A stretch of 64,000 bases of DNA from Rhizobium glycinendophyticum. Its GTDB lineage: Bacteria > Pseudomonadota > Alphaproteobacteria > Rhizobiales > Rhizobiaceae. How positions within the stretch are numbered: position 1 is the stretch's first letter; each line of letters starts with the position of its first letter. Where the stretch lies: contig NZ_VFYP01000001.1 in the NCBI RefSeq assembly GCF_006443685.1, positions 1,736,001-1,800,000 of the forward strand, read 5' to 3'. The notes beneath the pieces are model-generated. The model was not told the DNA's origin. It saw only the letters and a program-made list of their open reading frames with translations, and searched no databases. A program made the position numbers and the translations under genes. Below, in pieces: positions 47,617-58,839 of this stretch.

Positions 47617-50600
47617 ATGGCACAGCAGCACGCTGCAAACAGCATCAGGTCGCAGGGCGATGGCTTCGCGGATGACGATCCGTTGGCGGAGCTTGCCCGC
47701 ATTGTCGGCTTCGACCAGCCACTGAAGCGCGAACCGGTCATGTCCCTGCCACCGGCACCTGACATGTCATCGGCTGACTTCAACCTCGAAGACGAGTTGA
47801 TGCGCGAATTCGAGGGTTATGAGCAGCCCGTGCACGTAGCGCCGGAAATGCGCGCCCCCGAGCCGGTTGTGCCGCGGGCTCCGACGAGCGATGCTGCGGC
47901 GCCGTCGACTTTCCGCGAGGAGCCGAGCTTCGAGCCTGCTGCACCTGCCGCTCACCTGGAGATGCCATCCTATGCGCCGGCGGCGACGCGTGCTTACGAG
48001 CCGGAAGCGGATGTCTATGTGCCGTCGATATCGGCACTCGAGGTCGAGCGGTATGAGGAGTCGGTTGTATCTGCTCCAGAGCCGGCGCTTGCCTATGAAC
48101 CGCGCATTTCCTACGATCTCGCCGATGAACTCGAACTGGCCGTGGCCGATGCCGATATCCGTCCGGCGCCGGTCATTCAGCCCGAGCCGCCGCGCCTGCG
48201 GCTTCCGCTCGCCAATTTCTCCGCTCAGGTCCAGCCGGCTCGCCGTGCCGAACCGGAACTCGCACCCCGCGCCGAAACCGTGGAACCGATCGTGCAGGCG
48301 CCGGCGCATTTCGGAACGATTGCCGCCGAGGCTCCGACTGCTCCTGTTGCTGCGCAACCTGCTTTTGCCCCGGCAGTCACCCAGGAACCAGTCTTCGAAT
48401 GGGCGACAGGCGCCTTTTCCTTCGCGCCGCCGCAGGTCGATGCACCTCCTATCGTCGTGCCGGAACTAGACGATTTTCCGACGGAGGCCGTGCGCTTTGC
48501 CACGCATTCGCGTTTGGAGCCAAAGGCTGAGCCAGCGCCTGAGCCTGCCGGCCGCAGCGGGCCGGATTTTGCTTTCGATTTCTCTGCCGACTTCTCGCTG
48601 GATGACGAATTCGATGTTGCACCGGAGCCCGCGACAACGCCCGCCGTATCGGTTGTTGCAGCGCAGGCGCCGACGGCACAGGCTAAGGATGAGGATTTCG
48701 ATCCCTTTGCCGATCACGAGTTCGATTTAAAACTCGACGAACTCGACCTAGCGCTCGATCTGTCCGAAATCGACCCCGTAACGCCGCCCGCCGTGGCTGT
48801 TGCTCCAAAGGCAAGCGCTGTCGAGCCGTCTGCGACGCTCTATTCGGACGTCACCGTGGCCGCCGTTGCTGGTCCGGCGGCCGACGCATGGCTGTCACAG
48901 CCGATGCGAATCGAGCCTATCGCTCCGGCGGTTGAGGCTCGTATCGAGCCGGACGTCAGCTTGGCGGTCAAACCGCGTAGCTATGCCCCGGTCGCGAGCC
49001 AGCCGGCAGCGCCTGTGCGTTCGCAGCCGATCGCGCCGCAGCCTCAGGCCTACGTGCCGCCGGCCTATTCCGTCGACGACGGTTTTGGCTTCGACCCGTC
49101 TGAGATTTCGGAGCAGGAAGACCATCTCGAAAGCGTCAGTGCACTCGACGTGCCCGACGTGCCTGTCACCGAAAGCCGCCCGGCAGCACCCGTTCAATCC
49201 GATTACGACATCGACATCGATGCGGAACTCGCAACGCTCTTCGAGGAGCCGGCGCAACCGCCGCAGCCGCCAGTCCGGACCGTCGGCGCCAGCCGCGTCG
49301 CTGCCGAACCAGTGGTCGCTCGCGCGCCCGCCGCCGTCCCGCTTGATGATTTTGACGCGTTCGAGAAGGCGCTCGAAGAGGATCTGCGCAGCTCACTGAC
49401 CTCGGCCCGTACCGCCGATCCGGAAAGCCGTGGCCACATCAAGATTGCCGGCGAGGCACAGGGTTTCCGCTTCCGACGCATCAAGCCCTATCTGATGACC
49501 GGTACGGCCGTCCTCCTGCTTCTCGCAGGTGCCGGCGGCCTCTATGCTTGGCTCGGCAATGGCGCGGTTGGCGGGTTGACCGGTGGCGAACCGCAGATCA
49601 TCGCGGCGGACAAGACGCCGGTGAAAATTGTGCCCGAAGATCGGGGTGGCAAGTCGGTCCCCAACCAGGATAAGGCCGTCTATGACCGCGTTGCTGGCAA
49701 CGGCGTGGATGATCCGAAGCAGCCGAGCCTGATTTCCTCGGAGGAGGAGCCGGTCGACGTAGTGCAGCGGACGCTCATTCCAGAGACCATGCCGCTCGAA
49801 GGTGAAAACGACGTGGCGGCAACGCCGGTCGGCGAAACCGAAGATCCGCGTCTCCTACCCGACAACCAGCCGCAGGAAACCGCGGCAGCGGAGGAAGACC
49901 CGGCAACGATCACGCCGCGCAAGGTGCGCACCATGATCGTCCGTCCCGATGGCACCCTCGTGGCGCAGGACGGACCTGCTGAGCCCACACCGGCCACGAC
50001 GAATGCCGCGACGGCACCGGCTGCAAGCCCGGCTGTGCTTGCTGCACCCAGCGTACCGTCGGCAACCGGTGATGCTGTAAAGACGGTCGAAACCCGTGTT
50101 GTCAGTCCTGACGCGCCGGTCGAGACCGCTGCGGCTACCCCCGCAACTTCGGCACCGGTGACACCTCCGGCGTCAACGGCGACGGCCACAACGGCACCGG
50201 CACCCGTCGTGTCAGAGCCCGCTCCGCAATCGGTGGCAGAGATCGCAGCCGCATCGGCGGTCGAAGACAATTCGGCACCGGCAGCGGTCTTTGCGCCGAT
50301 CCCGAAGACCCGTCCCGCCGAACAGCCGGTCAATGTCGTCGGCACCGTGACCGATCAGGGCAATCTGCGTCCGGCCAAACCTGCTTCGCCTGAGGCAGCC
50401 GCCCCGACACAGACAGCGGCAGCAAGCCCGGCCGCAGCACCCGCTGCAGCACCGACCGGCAGCTACGGCATCCAGATTGCCTCGCTGCCGTCGGAAGCCG
50501 AAGCGCAGCGCAGCTATCGCAGCCTGTCGTCGAAGTTCGGTGGTCTGCTGGGCGGAAAACCCTACGAGATCCGTCAGGCAGACATTCCCGGCAAGGGCAC

Positions 50601-50700
50601 GTATTACCGTGTCCGGATCGTCGCCGGCACCAAGGATGCCGCCGTTGCGCTCTGCGAGCAGTATCGCTCGGCTGGCGGCACCTGCTTGGTCTCCAAGTAA
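47617..50700 (+). CDS. SPOR-domain cell-envelope protein (FtsN/RgsS-like)
   Basis: Very large SPOR protein of 1027 residues. Residues 1 to about 620 are cytoplasmic, acidic, Pro- and Ala-rich and probably disordered (repeated ALEVERYEESVV-, DFDPFADHEFDLKLDEL-like segments). A single TM segment follows at about 625-650 (YLMTGTAVLLLLAGAGGLYA), then a periplasmic Pro/Ala/Thr linker, then the SPOR domain at about 948-1027 (GSYGIQIASLPSEAEAQRSY), which binds denuded peptidoglycan. I recall an S. meliloti protein at this locus, RgsS, as FtsN-like and needed for polar growth; that identity is not verified. ATG 47617 chosen over GTG 47599. Terminator at 50727. Confidence 0.88.
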   Translation: MAQQHAANSIRSQGDGFADDDPLAELARIVGFDQPLKREPVMSLPPAPDMSSADFNLEDELMREFEGYEQPVHVAPEMRAPEPVVPRAPTSDAAAPSTFREEPSFEPAAPAAHLEMPSYAPAATRAYEPEADVYVPSISALEVERYEESVVSAPEPALAYEPRISYDLADELELAVADADIRPAPVIQPEPPRLRLPLANFSAQVQPARRAEPELAPRAETVEPIVQAPAHFGTIAAEAPTAPVAAQPAFAPAVTQEPVFEWATGAFSFAPPQVDAPPIVVPELDDFPTEAVRFATHSRLEPKAEPAPEPAGRSGPDFAFDFSADFSLDDEFDVAPEPATTPAVSVVAAQAPTAQAKDEDFDPFADHEFDLKLDELDLALDLSEIDPVTPPAVAVAPKASAVEPSATLYSDVTVAAVAGPAADAWLSQPMRIEPIAPAVEARIEPDVSLAVKPRSYAPVASQPAAPVRSQPIAPQPQAYVPPAYSVDDGFGFDPSEISEQEDHLESVSALDVPDVPVTESRPAAPVQSDYDIDIDAELATLFEEPAQPPQPPVRTVGASRVAAEPVVARAPAAVPLDDFDAFEKALEEDLRSSLTSARTADPESRGHIKIAGEAQGFRFRRIKPYLMTGTAVLLLLAGAGGLYAWLGNGAVGGLTGGEPQIIAADKTPVKIVPEDRGGKSVPNQDKAVYDRVAGNGVDDPKQPSLISSEEEPVDVVQRTLIPETMPLEGENDVAATPVGETEDPRLLPDNQPQETAAAEEDPATITPRKVRTMIVRPDGTLVAQDGPAEPTPATTNAATAPAASPAVLAAPSVPSATGDAVKTVETRVVSPDAPVETAAATPATSAPVTPPASTATATTAPAPVVSEPAPQSVAEIAAASAVEDNSAPAAVFAPIPKTRPAEQPVNVVGTVTDQGNLRPAKPASPEAAAPTQTAAASPAAAPAAAPTGSYGIQIASLPSEAEAQRSYRSLSSKFGGLLGGKPYEIRQADIPGKGTYYRVRIVAGTKDAAVALCEQYRSAGGTCLVSK

Positions 50701-50726
50701 TCTGGAGACCATTCTTGAAGAAAATG

Positions 50727-50757
50727 AAGGCGGAACGCGGTGTTCCGCCTTTTTTCT
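50727..50757 (+). terminator. rho-independent terminator after the SPOR gene
   Basis: AAGGCGGAAC (50727-50736) and GTTCCGCCTT (50742-50751) followed by a T run. Confidence 0.85.
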
Positions 50758-50826
50758 TGTGCATGACCCCCATCCGTCTCCCGCCGACACCTTCGGCTTT
50801 TCTCTTACCCCCGGTATGATTCGCCC

Positions 50827-51855
50827 ATGACCCAGACCCGTTCTTCCTCCAAAGCCATGATCCTTGGTTGCCTCGGCCAGCGCCTGTCGGCAGACGAGAA
50901 GGCCTTTTATCGCGACGAGCAGCCCTGGGGCTTCATCCTCTTCGGCCGCAATATCGGCGAGGCCGAACAGGTGAAGGACTTGGTCGCGGAGATGCGCGAC
51001 ACGGTCGGGGGAAGTGCCCAGGTGCCGGTGCTGATCGACCAGGAAGGCGGTCGCGTCCAGCGCATTCGCGAGCCGATCGCGCCGCGTTACCCCTCGGGCG
51101 CCGATCTCGGCGCTCTCTATGACGCGGATGCGGAAAAGGGGCTGCGCGCCGCCTGGCTGATGTCGCGCCTGCATGCCTTCGATCTTTACCGGCTGGGTAT
51201 CAATGTCGACTGCCTTCCGGTGCTCGACGTGCCGATCGCCGGCGCCAGCAATGTGATCGGCAATCGCGCTTATTCGAACGACCCGCATGTGGTTGCCAGG
51301 ATGGGGCGGGCGGCTGCGGATGGTCTGAAGGCGGGCGGTGTACTGCCGGTCATGAAGCACATGCCCGGCCATGGTCGCGGCATGGCCGACAGTCATCATG
51401 ATCTGCCGGTTGTTACCGTGCCACGTGCCGAACTCGAAGCGCATGATTTTGTGCCGTTCAAGGCGCTCGCCAACGAACTCATGGGCATGAGTTGCCATGT
51501 CGTGTATACTGATATTGACCCGGATCACCCGGCCTCGACGTCACGCATCGTGACCGAGGAGATCATCCGCAAGGCCATCGGCTTCGAAGGGCTTCTGATG
51601 TCGGACGATATCTCTATGAACGCATTGCAGGGCTCGATCGGCGAGCGAGCCGTCCGCATAGCAGCGGCGCTCGACGTTGTCCTGCATTGCCACGGCCATA
51701 TGGACGAGATGCAGGCAGTGGCGGCCGCTGTCTCGGAACTCTCGGGCGAGGCACGTGCCCGGGCAGACGCCGTCGAAGCGGCCTTCGCGGCGCCCGACAA
51801 TGCCGACGAGCAAACGCTGCGCGACGAGTTCCAAAGCTTGATGGCGGTCGCCTGA
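50827..51855 (+). CDS. nagZ: beta-N-acetylhexosaminidase NagZ
   Basis: Cytoplasmic GH3 enzyme of 342 residues that removes GlcNAc from 1,6-anhydromuropeptides in peptidoglycan recycling. VLIDQEGGRVQRIREPIAPR, PVMKHMPGHGRGMADSHHDL (the GH3 KH..GHG loop) and LLMSDDISMNAL with the nucleophile Asp are all there. Its stop overlaps the scpA ATG by one base (TGATG), so it and scpAB are translated together. Confidence 0.93.
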   Translation: MTQTRSSSKAMILGCLGQRLSADEKAFYRDEQPWGFILFGRNIGEAEQVKDLVAEMRDTVGGSAQVPVLIDQEGGRVQRIREPIAPRYPSGADLGALYDADAEKGLRAAWLMSRLHAFDLYRLGINVDCLPVLDVPIAGASNVIGNRAYSNDPHVVARMGRAAADGLKAGGVLPVMKHMPGHGRGMADSHHDLPVVTVPRAELEAHDFVPFKALANELMGMSCHVVYTDIDPDHPASTSRIVTEEIIRKAIGFEGLLMSDDISMNALQGSIGERAVRIAAALDVVLHCHGHMDEMQAVAAAVSELSGEARARADAVEAAFAAPDNADEQTLRDEFQSLMAVA

Positions 51856-52724
51856 TGGTGCGCGGCCCCGTCCATCCAACCGTTATCAACCGGCCCTCTA
51901 ATGCCGAGACGCCGGCGCCGACGCCGATGGACAGCCTCTGGCAGGACAATGCCGAGGAAAGGGCCGCAAGCGACCCGGCATTGCTGATCGATGTGGCCGG
52001 CTTTGAAGGTCCGCTCGATCTTCTGCTGTTCCTGGCCCGCAACCAGAAGGTCGACCTTGCACGGATTTCTGTGCTGGCGCTGGCAGAACAGTATCTGCAG
52101 TTCATCGAAAGCGCACGGCGCATACGGATCGAACTCGCAGCCGACTATCTGGTGATGGCGGCCTGGCTCGCCTATCTGAAGTCGCGCCTGCTGATCCCGC
52201 AGCAGGCCAAGGACGACGGTCCCTCTGGTGAAGAGATGGCCGCAACGCTCGCCTTCCGGCTGAAGCGCCTGGAAGCCATGCGCGACGCGGCCTCCCGCCT
52301 GGTCAACCGTAATCGGCTCGGTCGCGATGTCTTCGCTCGCGGTGCGCCGGAGCACGTGCCGGCCCGCGCCGAAAGCGCCTATGAAGCCAGCCTCTACGAT
52401 CTTCTCTCGGCCTATGCCTCGTTGCGTCAGCGGCAGGCGGTCACTCAGGTGACCATCGAACGTCGTCGGGTCTGGTCACTCGCCGATGCGCGCGGCATCC
52501 TGACCAGAATGATCGGGGAGATCGCCGACTGGACGGCACTCGATCAGTTCCTCATTCGCTTCCTGGCGTCGCCCGAAGACCGCGTCACCGCAATTGCGAG
52601 CGCCTTCGCCGCCTCGCTCGAACTCGTGCGTGAAGGCCGGCTGGAAATCCGTCAGGAGGGTGCCTTCCAGCCGATCTATATGCGCGGCGGCCCGAAGGCC
52701 GAAGCGCTCCATGCGGTCGAGTGA
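51855..52724 (+). CDS. scpA: segregation and condensation protein ScpA
   Basis: Kleisin-family subunit of the SMC-ScpAB condensin, 289 residues. FEGPLDLLLFLARNQKVDLA near residue 50 and IELAADYLVMAAWLAYLKSR match ScpA, and the C-terminal winged helix (GAFQPIYMRGGPKAEALHAV region) would bind the other end of SMC. ATG 51855 overlaps the nagZ stop; GTG 51858 is possible. Directly followed by scpB. Confidence 0.93.
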   Translation: MVRGPVHPTVINRPSNAETPAPTPMDSLWQDNAEERAASDPALLIDVAGFEGPLDLLLFLARNQKVDLARISVLALAEQYLQFIESARRIRIELAADYLVMAAWLAYLKSRLLIPQQAKDDGPSGEEMAATLAFRLKRLEAMRDAASRLVNRNRLGRDVFARGAPEHVPARAESAYEASLYDLLSAYASLRQRQAVTQVTIERRRVWSLADARGILTRMIGEIADWTALDQFLIRFLASPEDRVTAIASAFAASLELVREGRLEIRQEGAFQPIYMRGGPKAEALHAVE

Positions 52725-52729
52725 AGGCC

Positions 52730-53464
52730 ATGAGCGAGGTCGATGCAGCACCCATGGATGATGGGATCGACGAAGACGACGAGCCGGTCGTCGACGAGGC
52801 GGCCCTTGCCCAGCGGGAGGGAGAGGCGCTCAGAATTGCCGAAGCACTGGTTTTCGCGTCTGCCCAGCCGGTCTCAACCGGTTTCATCGAGGAGCGCCTG
52901 CCGCGCGGCATTGATGCCCGCGCCATTCTGCACAAGCTGAAGGATGATTATGCCGGTCGTGGCGTGAACCTGGTTCAGGTCGACGATCATTGGGCCTTTC
53001 GCACGGCGGCCGATCTTTCCTTCGCCATTCGCAAGGACGAAACCGAAGTCAGGAAGCTGTCGCGCGCCGCCCTCGAAGTGCTGGCGATCATAGCCTATCA
53101 CCAGCCGGTCACACGCGCCGAGATAGAGGACATCAGAGGCGTTCAGACATCCAAGGGTACGCTCGACGTGTTGATGGAAGCCGGGTGGGTGCGTTTTCGC
53201 GGTCGTCGCCGCTCACCCGGTCGCCCCGTAACACTCGGCACGACCCGCGATTTCCTCGACCATTTCGGCCTTGAGGAACTGCGCGATCTTCCGGGCCTGG
53301 AAGAGTTGAAGGGGGCAGGGCTGCTCTCCGGTCGCATCCCCGCCAACTTCAATATTCCCATGCCACTCGGCTCCGACGACCTGACAGACGAGGAGGACCC
53401 GATCACCCAGCTCGATCTGGAGGAACTCGGCCTCTTGACTCCGGGCGGTGAAGCAGAGGAATAG
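52730..53464 (+). CDS. scpB: segregation and condensation protein ScpB
   Basis: Condensin partner of ScpA, 244 residues from ATG 52730 (GTG 52721 overlaps the scpA stop and is also possible). LRIAEALVFASAQPVSTGFI and LEVLAIIAYHQPVTRAEIED are the two winged-helix domains, and IRGVQTSKGTLDVLMEAGWV matches ScpB. The acidic C-terminus (LTDEEDPITQLDLEELGLL) is probably disordered. Confidence 0.93.
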   Translation: MSEVDAAPMDDGIDEDDEPVVDEAALAQREGEALRIAEALVFASAQPVSTGFIEERLPRGIDARAILHKLKDDYAGRGVNLVQVDDHWAFRTAADLSFAIRKDETEVRKLSRAALEVLAIIAYHQPVTRAEIEDIRGVQTSKGTLDVLMEAGWVRFRGRRRSPGRPVTLGTTRDFLDHFGLEELRDLPGLEELKGAGLLSGRIPANFNIPMPLGSDDLTDEEDPITQLDLEELGLLTPGGEAEE

Positions 53465-53557
53465 GGTCAGCTTTTAAATGGTAACCGGCCCCTTCCGGAC
53501 CCTCGAAGTCCGGCATGACCGGCGCGGCGAGGGCGGACCGGCCGCGCGGACGATGGA

Positions 53558-54685
53558 ATGAACCTAGCGAAGACCAGGCACGGAAACGGTCAGCGGACGG
53601 CGGGCGTGACATTCGCCGCCCGTCTCACCTTCGAAGATATCCGCCACCGCTATCACGGCAAGGAAACCATTCGCGGCCTGTCGCTGACGGCAGAACCGGG
53701 GGAGGTGCTTTGCCTGCTTGGGCCCTCCGGCTCGGGAAAGACGACGTTGCTGCGCATTGCCGCCGGCATCGAGGCGCAAACCAGTGGGCGCGTCGTGATC
53801 AACGACCGGGAAGTGGCGGGCCCCGGAGGGTTTCTGCCGCCCGAAAAGCGCGGCATTGGTCTGATGTTTCAGGACTTTGCCCTTTTTCCGCATATGAGCG
53901 TGCTCGACAATGTCCGTTTTGGTCTGACTGCGCTGCCGGCCAAGGAAGCAATTGCCGAGGCTGGTGCTGCTCTAGAGCGGGTAGGGCTGTCGCATTATGC
54001 CGACAAGTATCCGCACGCGCTGTCCGGCGGTGAGCAGCAGCGCGTGGCGCTTGCCCGCGCACTGGCTCCCCGGCCGAGCGTGCTCCTGATGGACGAGCCG
54101 TTTTCGGGACTTGATTCGCGGCTGAAGGACACAGTCAGGGCTGACACGCTCGCAATTCTGCGTGAGACCCGCGCGACCGCCGTCGTCGTCACCCATGACG
54201 CGGAAGAGGCTATGCGCATGGCGGACCGCATCGCGCTTCTGAAGGACGGCCGCCTCGTCCAGGTCGGCAGTTCCGACGATCTCTATCGCCGACCGCGCGA
54301 TATTTTTGCCGCTGCCTTCTTCTCGGAGATCAATGAGTTCGCCGGTCGGGTGTCTGGAGGGGCGGTCGAAACCCCGCTCGGCCGGGCGGATGCGGCTGGT
54401 ATGCGCGAGGGCTGCGAGGTCTCCGTGGCCGTGCGTCTGTCGGGCCTGTCCGTTCGCGAGACCGGTGGTCCTATCCCCGCCCGCATCGTCGCGCGGCGCT
54501 TCCTGGGCGTCGTCGAACTGCTTGATCTTGCCGTCCCCGGCACGGAGACACCGGTCCGTGCCCGCATCAAGGCGGACATCTTGTCGCCGGGTGCCCGTGA
54601 TGTAACGATTGCGGTTGAGCCCAAGGATATTTTGGTGTTTGAAAAGACAACGGAAACCCCCTACATCGGGGAAACGACAATCTAA
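53558..54685 (+). CDS. iron(III)-type ABC transporter ATP-binding protein, orphan
   Basis: ATPase of 375 residues. Walker A is GPSGSGKTTLL, the signature is ALSGGEQQRVALARAL, and Walker B is VLLMDEPFSGLD, with the H-loop in VVVTHDAEEAMRMADRIAL. The C-terminal part (about 250-375) is a TOBE-like regulatory domain as in FbpC/PotA-type importers. No permease or binding-protein gene adjoins it: scpB is upstream and tatA is directly downstream (13 bp). It therefore either serves a transporter encoded elsewhere or has another role. ATG 53558; a later GTG at 53606 is possible. Confidence 0.88.
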   Translation: MNLAKTRHGNGQRTAGVTFAARLTFEDIRHRYHGKETIRGLSLTAEPGEVLCLLGPSGSGKTTLLRIAAGIEAQTSGRVVINDREVAGPGGFLPPEKRGIGLMFQDFALFPHMSVLDNVRFGLTALPAKEAIAEAGAALERVGLSHYADKYPHALSGGEQQRVALARALAPRPSVLLMDEPFSGLDSRLKDTVRADTLAILRETRATAVVVTHDAEEAMRMADRIALLKDGRLVQVGSSDDLYRRPRDIFAAAFFSEINEFAGRVSGGAVETPLGRADAAGMREGCEVSVAVRLSGLSVRETGGPIPARIVARRFLGVVELLDLAVPGTETPVRARIKADILSPGARDVTIAVEPKDILVFEKTTETPYIGETTI

Positions 54686-54697
54686 GGAGTGGCAGGC

Positions 54698-54907
54698 ATG
54701 GGTTCGTTTAGCATTTGGCACTGGATCATCGTCTTGGCGATCGTCCTGCTTCTCTTTGGTCGTGGCAAGATCCCCGAGTTGATGGGCGACGTCGCCAAGG
54801 GCATCAAGAGCTTCAAGAAGGGCATGAGCGACGAAGACGACAATGATGTCGCCTCGACCTCGACTTCGGCCAAGACCGTCGACCATAAGCTCGACGAAAC
54901 CAAGTAA
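54698..54907 (+). CDS. tatA: Sec-independent (twin-arginine) translocase subunit TatA
   Basis: Membrane protein of 69 residues: short periplasmic N-terminus, one TM helix ([20 protein letters not shown]), the amphipathic helix [14 protein letters not shown] and an acidic tail. AAGGAG at 54684-54689 decides ATG 54698 over GTG 54689. Oligomers form the pore in the Tat pathway that would export CpdB-type substrates. It is 13 bp downstream of the ABC ATPase. Confidence 0.96.
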   Translation: MGSFSIWHWIIVLAIVLLLFGRGKIPELMGDVAKGIKSFKKGMSDEDDNDVASTSTSAKTVDHKLDETK

Positions 54908-55019
54908 TCGATACTCTTGGAACGATGAAAGGGTGGCCCTCCGGGCCGCCCGCATTGGTATGGGATAGGCCGCAGGCGTCGAGGGCGACGATACGGCGCG
55001 GCATCAGGAGCCCGTTGGA

Positions 55020-55847
55020 ATGCTGGATATTGGCTGGACCGAGCTGTTGGTGATCGCCGTGATCCTGATTGTGGTGGTCGGTCCCAAGGACCTTCCCCCG
55101 ATGATCCGCGCCTTCGGAAAGATGACGAAGCGCCTGCGCCAGACGGCTGGCGAGTTTCGAGCTCAATTCGACGAGGCGCTGCGCGAGGCCGAGCTCGACG
55201 ACCTGAAGAACTCGGTCAACGACCTGCGTTCGATGAACCCGGCCAATTCCATCCGTGAAACTCTGAACCCGCTTCGCCAGATGGGACAGGACATCAAGTC
55301 CGACCTGCAAAAGGCGACGCGGATGGACAATGCGACGCCCGCCTCCTCATCTATGGCGGCAGCTGCCGCCGGCGTAACACCGACGGAAAACTCGATTCTT
55401 CCGGATCTGCCGACAGGGGCAGCCACGGTTCCGCCGGATCTCGCGCCCGTTGCCCCTCCAGCGACAGCGGCAGCGCAAAGCGAGCCCGCCTCCGTTACCC
55501 CCGTCCCCGCATCCGCGAGCAAGCCCCGCAAGGCGCCCGCGAAGAAAGCGGCCGTGGCCGAAGCCGCTCCGGTCTCCGCTCCGGTCTCCGCTCCGGTGAA
55601 GTTGACAAAGCCGAGGGTCAGCGCATCCAAGGCTGTGGTTGCGGCCCCCGAGGTTCTTCCAGTGCCCGTGGCGGCCAAGACCCGCCAGCCCAAGCCGGCA
55701 ACCGCAAAGGCTCCGTCCACGAAGACGGCGGCCACGAAAACCGCTTCTGCCAAGACGACTTCCGCAGCCGACCCTGTTGCCGATCCTCAGGCTACGGCAC
55801 CTGGGTCCCGCAAGTCGCGCCCGAAAAAGAGTGAGGATCGCGCATGA
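55020..55847 (+). CDS. tatB: twin-arginine translocase subunit TatB
   Basis: Subunit of 275 residues. MLDIGWTELLVIAVILIVVV is the TM helix with the conserved Glu, GPKDLPPMIRAFGKMTKRLR the amphipathic segment. The rest (about 110-275) is Ala/Pro/Ser/Lys-rich, with tandem repeats near residue 183 (APVSAPVSAPV). Typical TatB proteins in other groups are about 170-200 residues, so this tail is long. AGGAG lies before the ATG. Its stop overlaps the tatC start by 4 bp. Confidence 0.94.
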   Translation: MLDIGWTELLVIAVILIVVVGPKDLPPMIRAFGKMTKRLRQTAGEFRAQFDEALREAELDDLKNSVNDLRSMNPANSIRETLNPLRQMGQDIKSDLQKATRMDNATPASSSMAAAAAGVTPTENSILPDLPTGAATVPPDLAPVAPPATAAAQSEPASVTPVPASASKPRKAPAKKAAVAEAAPVSAPVSAPVKLTKPRVSASKAVVAAPEVLPVPVAAKTRQPKPATAKAPSTKTAATKTASAKTTSAADPVADPQATAPGSRKSRPKKSEDRA

Positions 55848-56653
55848 GCGGCGATATCGATGACAAGCCGCAGCCGCTGATCGAACATCTGATTGAGCTG
55901 CGGACCCGGCTGATCTGGGCGCTAGGCGCCTTCTTCGTCGCCTTCCTCGTCTGCTTCTATTTTGCCAAGCCGCTCTTCAACCTGCTGGTCGTGCCCTACA
56001 AGATGGCAGTGATGTGGGCCGGGCTTGATGTGACGAAGGCGGAGTTGATCTACACGGCACCGCAGGAATTCTTCTTCACCCAGGTGAAGGTCGCAGCCTT
56101 CGGCGCCATGGTCATTGCCTTTCCGGTGATCGCGTCGCAGATCTACAAGTTCGTGGCGCCCGGTCTTTACAAGAACGAGCGTGCGGCATTCCTGCCGTTT
56201 CTGATCGCCTCGCCGGTGCTCTTCCTGATCGGCGCGTCGCTGGTCTACTTCTTTTTCACGCCCATGGTCATGTGGTTCTTCCTCGCCATGCAGCAGAGCC
56301 CGGGCGAGGGCGAAGTGGCGATTTCGCTGCTGCCCAAGGTGTCCGAGTATCTGAGCCTGATCATGACGCTGGTCTTCTCATTCGGCCTCGTCTTCCAGCT
56401 TCCCGTGATCACCACGCTTCTGGTGCGTGTCGGCATCATCGAAAGCAAGTGGCTGGCCGACAAGCGGAAGTATTTCATCGTCGTCGCCTTTGTGGTCGCA
56501 GCCGTGCTGACGCCGCCCGATCCGCTGTCCCAGATCGGTCTTGCACTGCCGACGATCCTTCTCTACGAGGTGGCTATCTACGCGGCGCGACTCGTCGAGC
56601 GCAACCGGGCCAAGGCCGAGATGGCTGAGGCAATGCCGACAACGACGGACTAG
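55844..56653 (+). CDS. tatC: twin-arginine translocase subunit TatC
   Basis: Six-TM receptor subunit of 269 residues that binds twin-arginine signals with Tat[21 protein letters not shown] is the conserved N-terminal region; [40 protein letters not shown] and [20 protein letters not shown] are family segments, with [20 protein letters not shown] near the C-terminus. It overlaps tatB by 4 bp. Confidence 0.97.
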   Translation: MSGDIDDKPQPLIEHLIELRTRLIWALGAFFVAFLVCFYFAKPLFNLLVVPYKMAVMWAGLDVTKAELIYTAPQEFFFTQVKVAAFGAMVIAFPVIASQIYKFVAPGLYKNERAAFLPFLIASPVLFLIGASLVYFFFTPMVMWFFLAMQQSPGEGEVAISLLPKVSEYLSLIMTLVFSFGLVFQLPVITTLLVRVGIIESKWLADKRKYFIVVAFVVAAVLTPPDPLSQIGLALPTILLYEVAIYAARLVERNRAKAEMAEAMPTTTD

Positions 56654-56762
56654 GCGGCCAGAACGGCCGCCGCGAGCGCCGCTTCAACCCATGCCGACAT
56701 GGGGCCGGACGTGGCCGCCGGCCAGATCCGATCCCGGTCGAAACACAAGACCTGGAACGACG

Positions 56763-58046
<1,284 letters not shown>

Positions 58047-58068
58047 TCGGGCCGCCACCGGAGTGGGC

Positions 58069-58839
58069 ATGCGCATCCTGCTGACGAATGACGACGGTAT
58101 CCATGCTCCAGGGATAGTGGCTCTGGAAAAGATCGCGCGCAGCCTGTCCGACGATGTCTGGATCGTGGCCCCCGAGACCGATCAGAGTGGCCTTGCCCAT
58201 TCTCTGACGCTGTCGGAGCCTCTGCGGCTGCGCGAACTCGGCGAGAAGCGTTTTGCCCTGCGCGGCACGCCGACCGATTGCGTCATCATGGCGATCCGCA
58301 AGGTGCTCGACCGCAAGCCGGATCTGGTGCTGTCGGGTGTCAATGCCGGTGCCAATCTCGCCGACGACGTGACCTACTCCGGGACCGTGGCCGGAGCGAT
58401 CGAAGGGACTGTGCATGGCGTGCGCTCCTTCGCGCTGAGTCAGGCCTATAGCTATGAAGCCGGCGCGCCGATCCCGTGGCACGTGGCCGAGGCGCTGGCG
58501 CCGGACCTCTTGCGCAAGCTGATGACCTTGGATCTGCCACCCGGCACCTTCCTCAACCTCAACTTTCCCCATTGCGAACCGGACGAGGCCGAGGGTGTCG
58601 AGGTGACCGCCCAGGGCAAACTCGAATTCGGCCTCTCGGTCGAAGAACGTCACGATGGTCGCGGTCTGCCCTACTACTGGCTGCGTTTCGGCGACCGCAA
58701 GGGCAATTACCGTGCTGGCACCGACATTCACGCGCTGCGGGCGAAGAAAGTGTCCGTGACGCCGCTCAAGCTCGATATGACCGATTATGCGGTGCAGGAT
58801 CTTGTGGCGGAAGCGTTGGGGCAGGGAGATCTCGGATGA
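58069..58839 (+). CDS. surE: 5'/3'-nucleotidase SurE
   Basis: Nucleoside monophosphate phosphatase of 256 residues. [20 protein letters not shown] carries the metal-binding NDD, followed by [31 protein letters not shown], and [20 protein letters not shown], all SurE motifs. GGAG five bases upstream supports ATG 58069; GTG 58063 is possible. The stop overlaps pcm by 4 bp (ATGA), the classical surE-pcm pair for stationary-phase survival. Confidence 0.95.
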   Translation: MRILLTNDDGIHAPGIVALEKIARSLSDDVWIVAPETDQSGLAHSLTLSEPLRLRELGEKRFALRGTPTDCVIMAIRKVLDRKPDLVLSGVNAGANLADDVTYSGTVAGAIEGTVHGVRSFALSQAYSYEAGAPIPWHVAEALAPDLLRKLMTLDLPPGTFLNLNFPHCEPDEAEGVEVTAQGKLEFGLSVEERHDGRGLPYYWLRFGDRKGNYRAGTDIHALRAKKVSVTPLKLDMTDYAVQDLVAEALGQGDLG

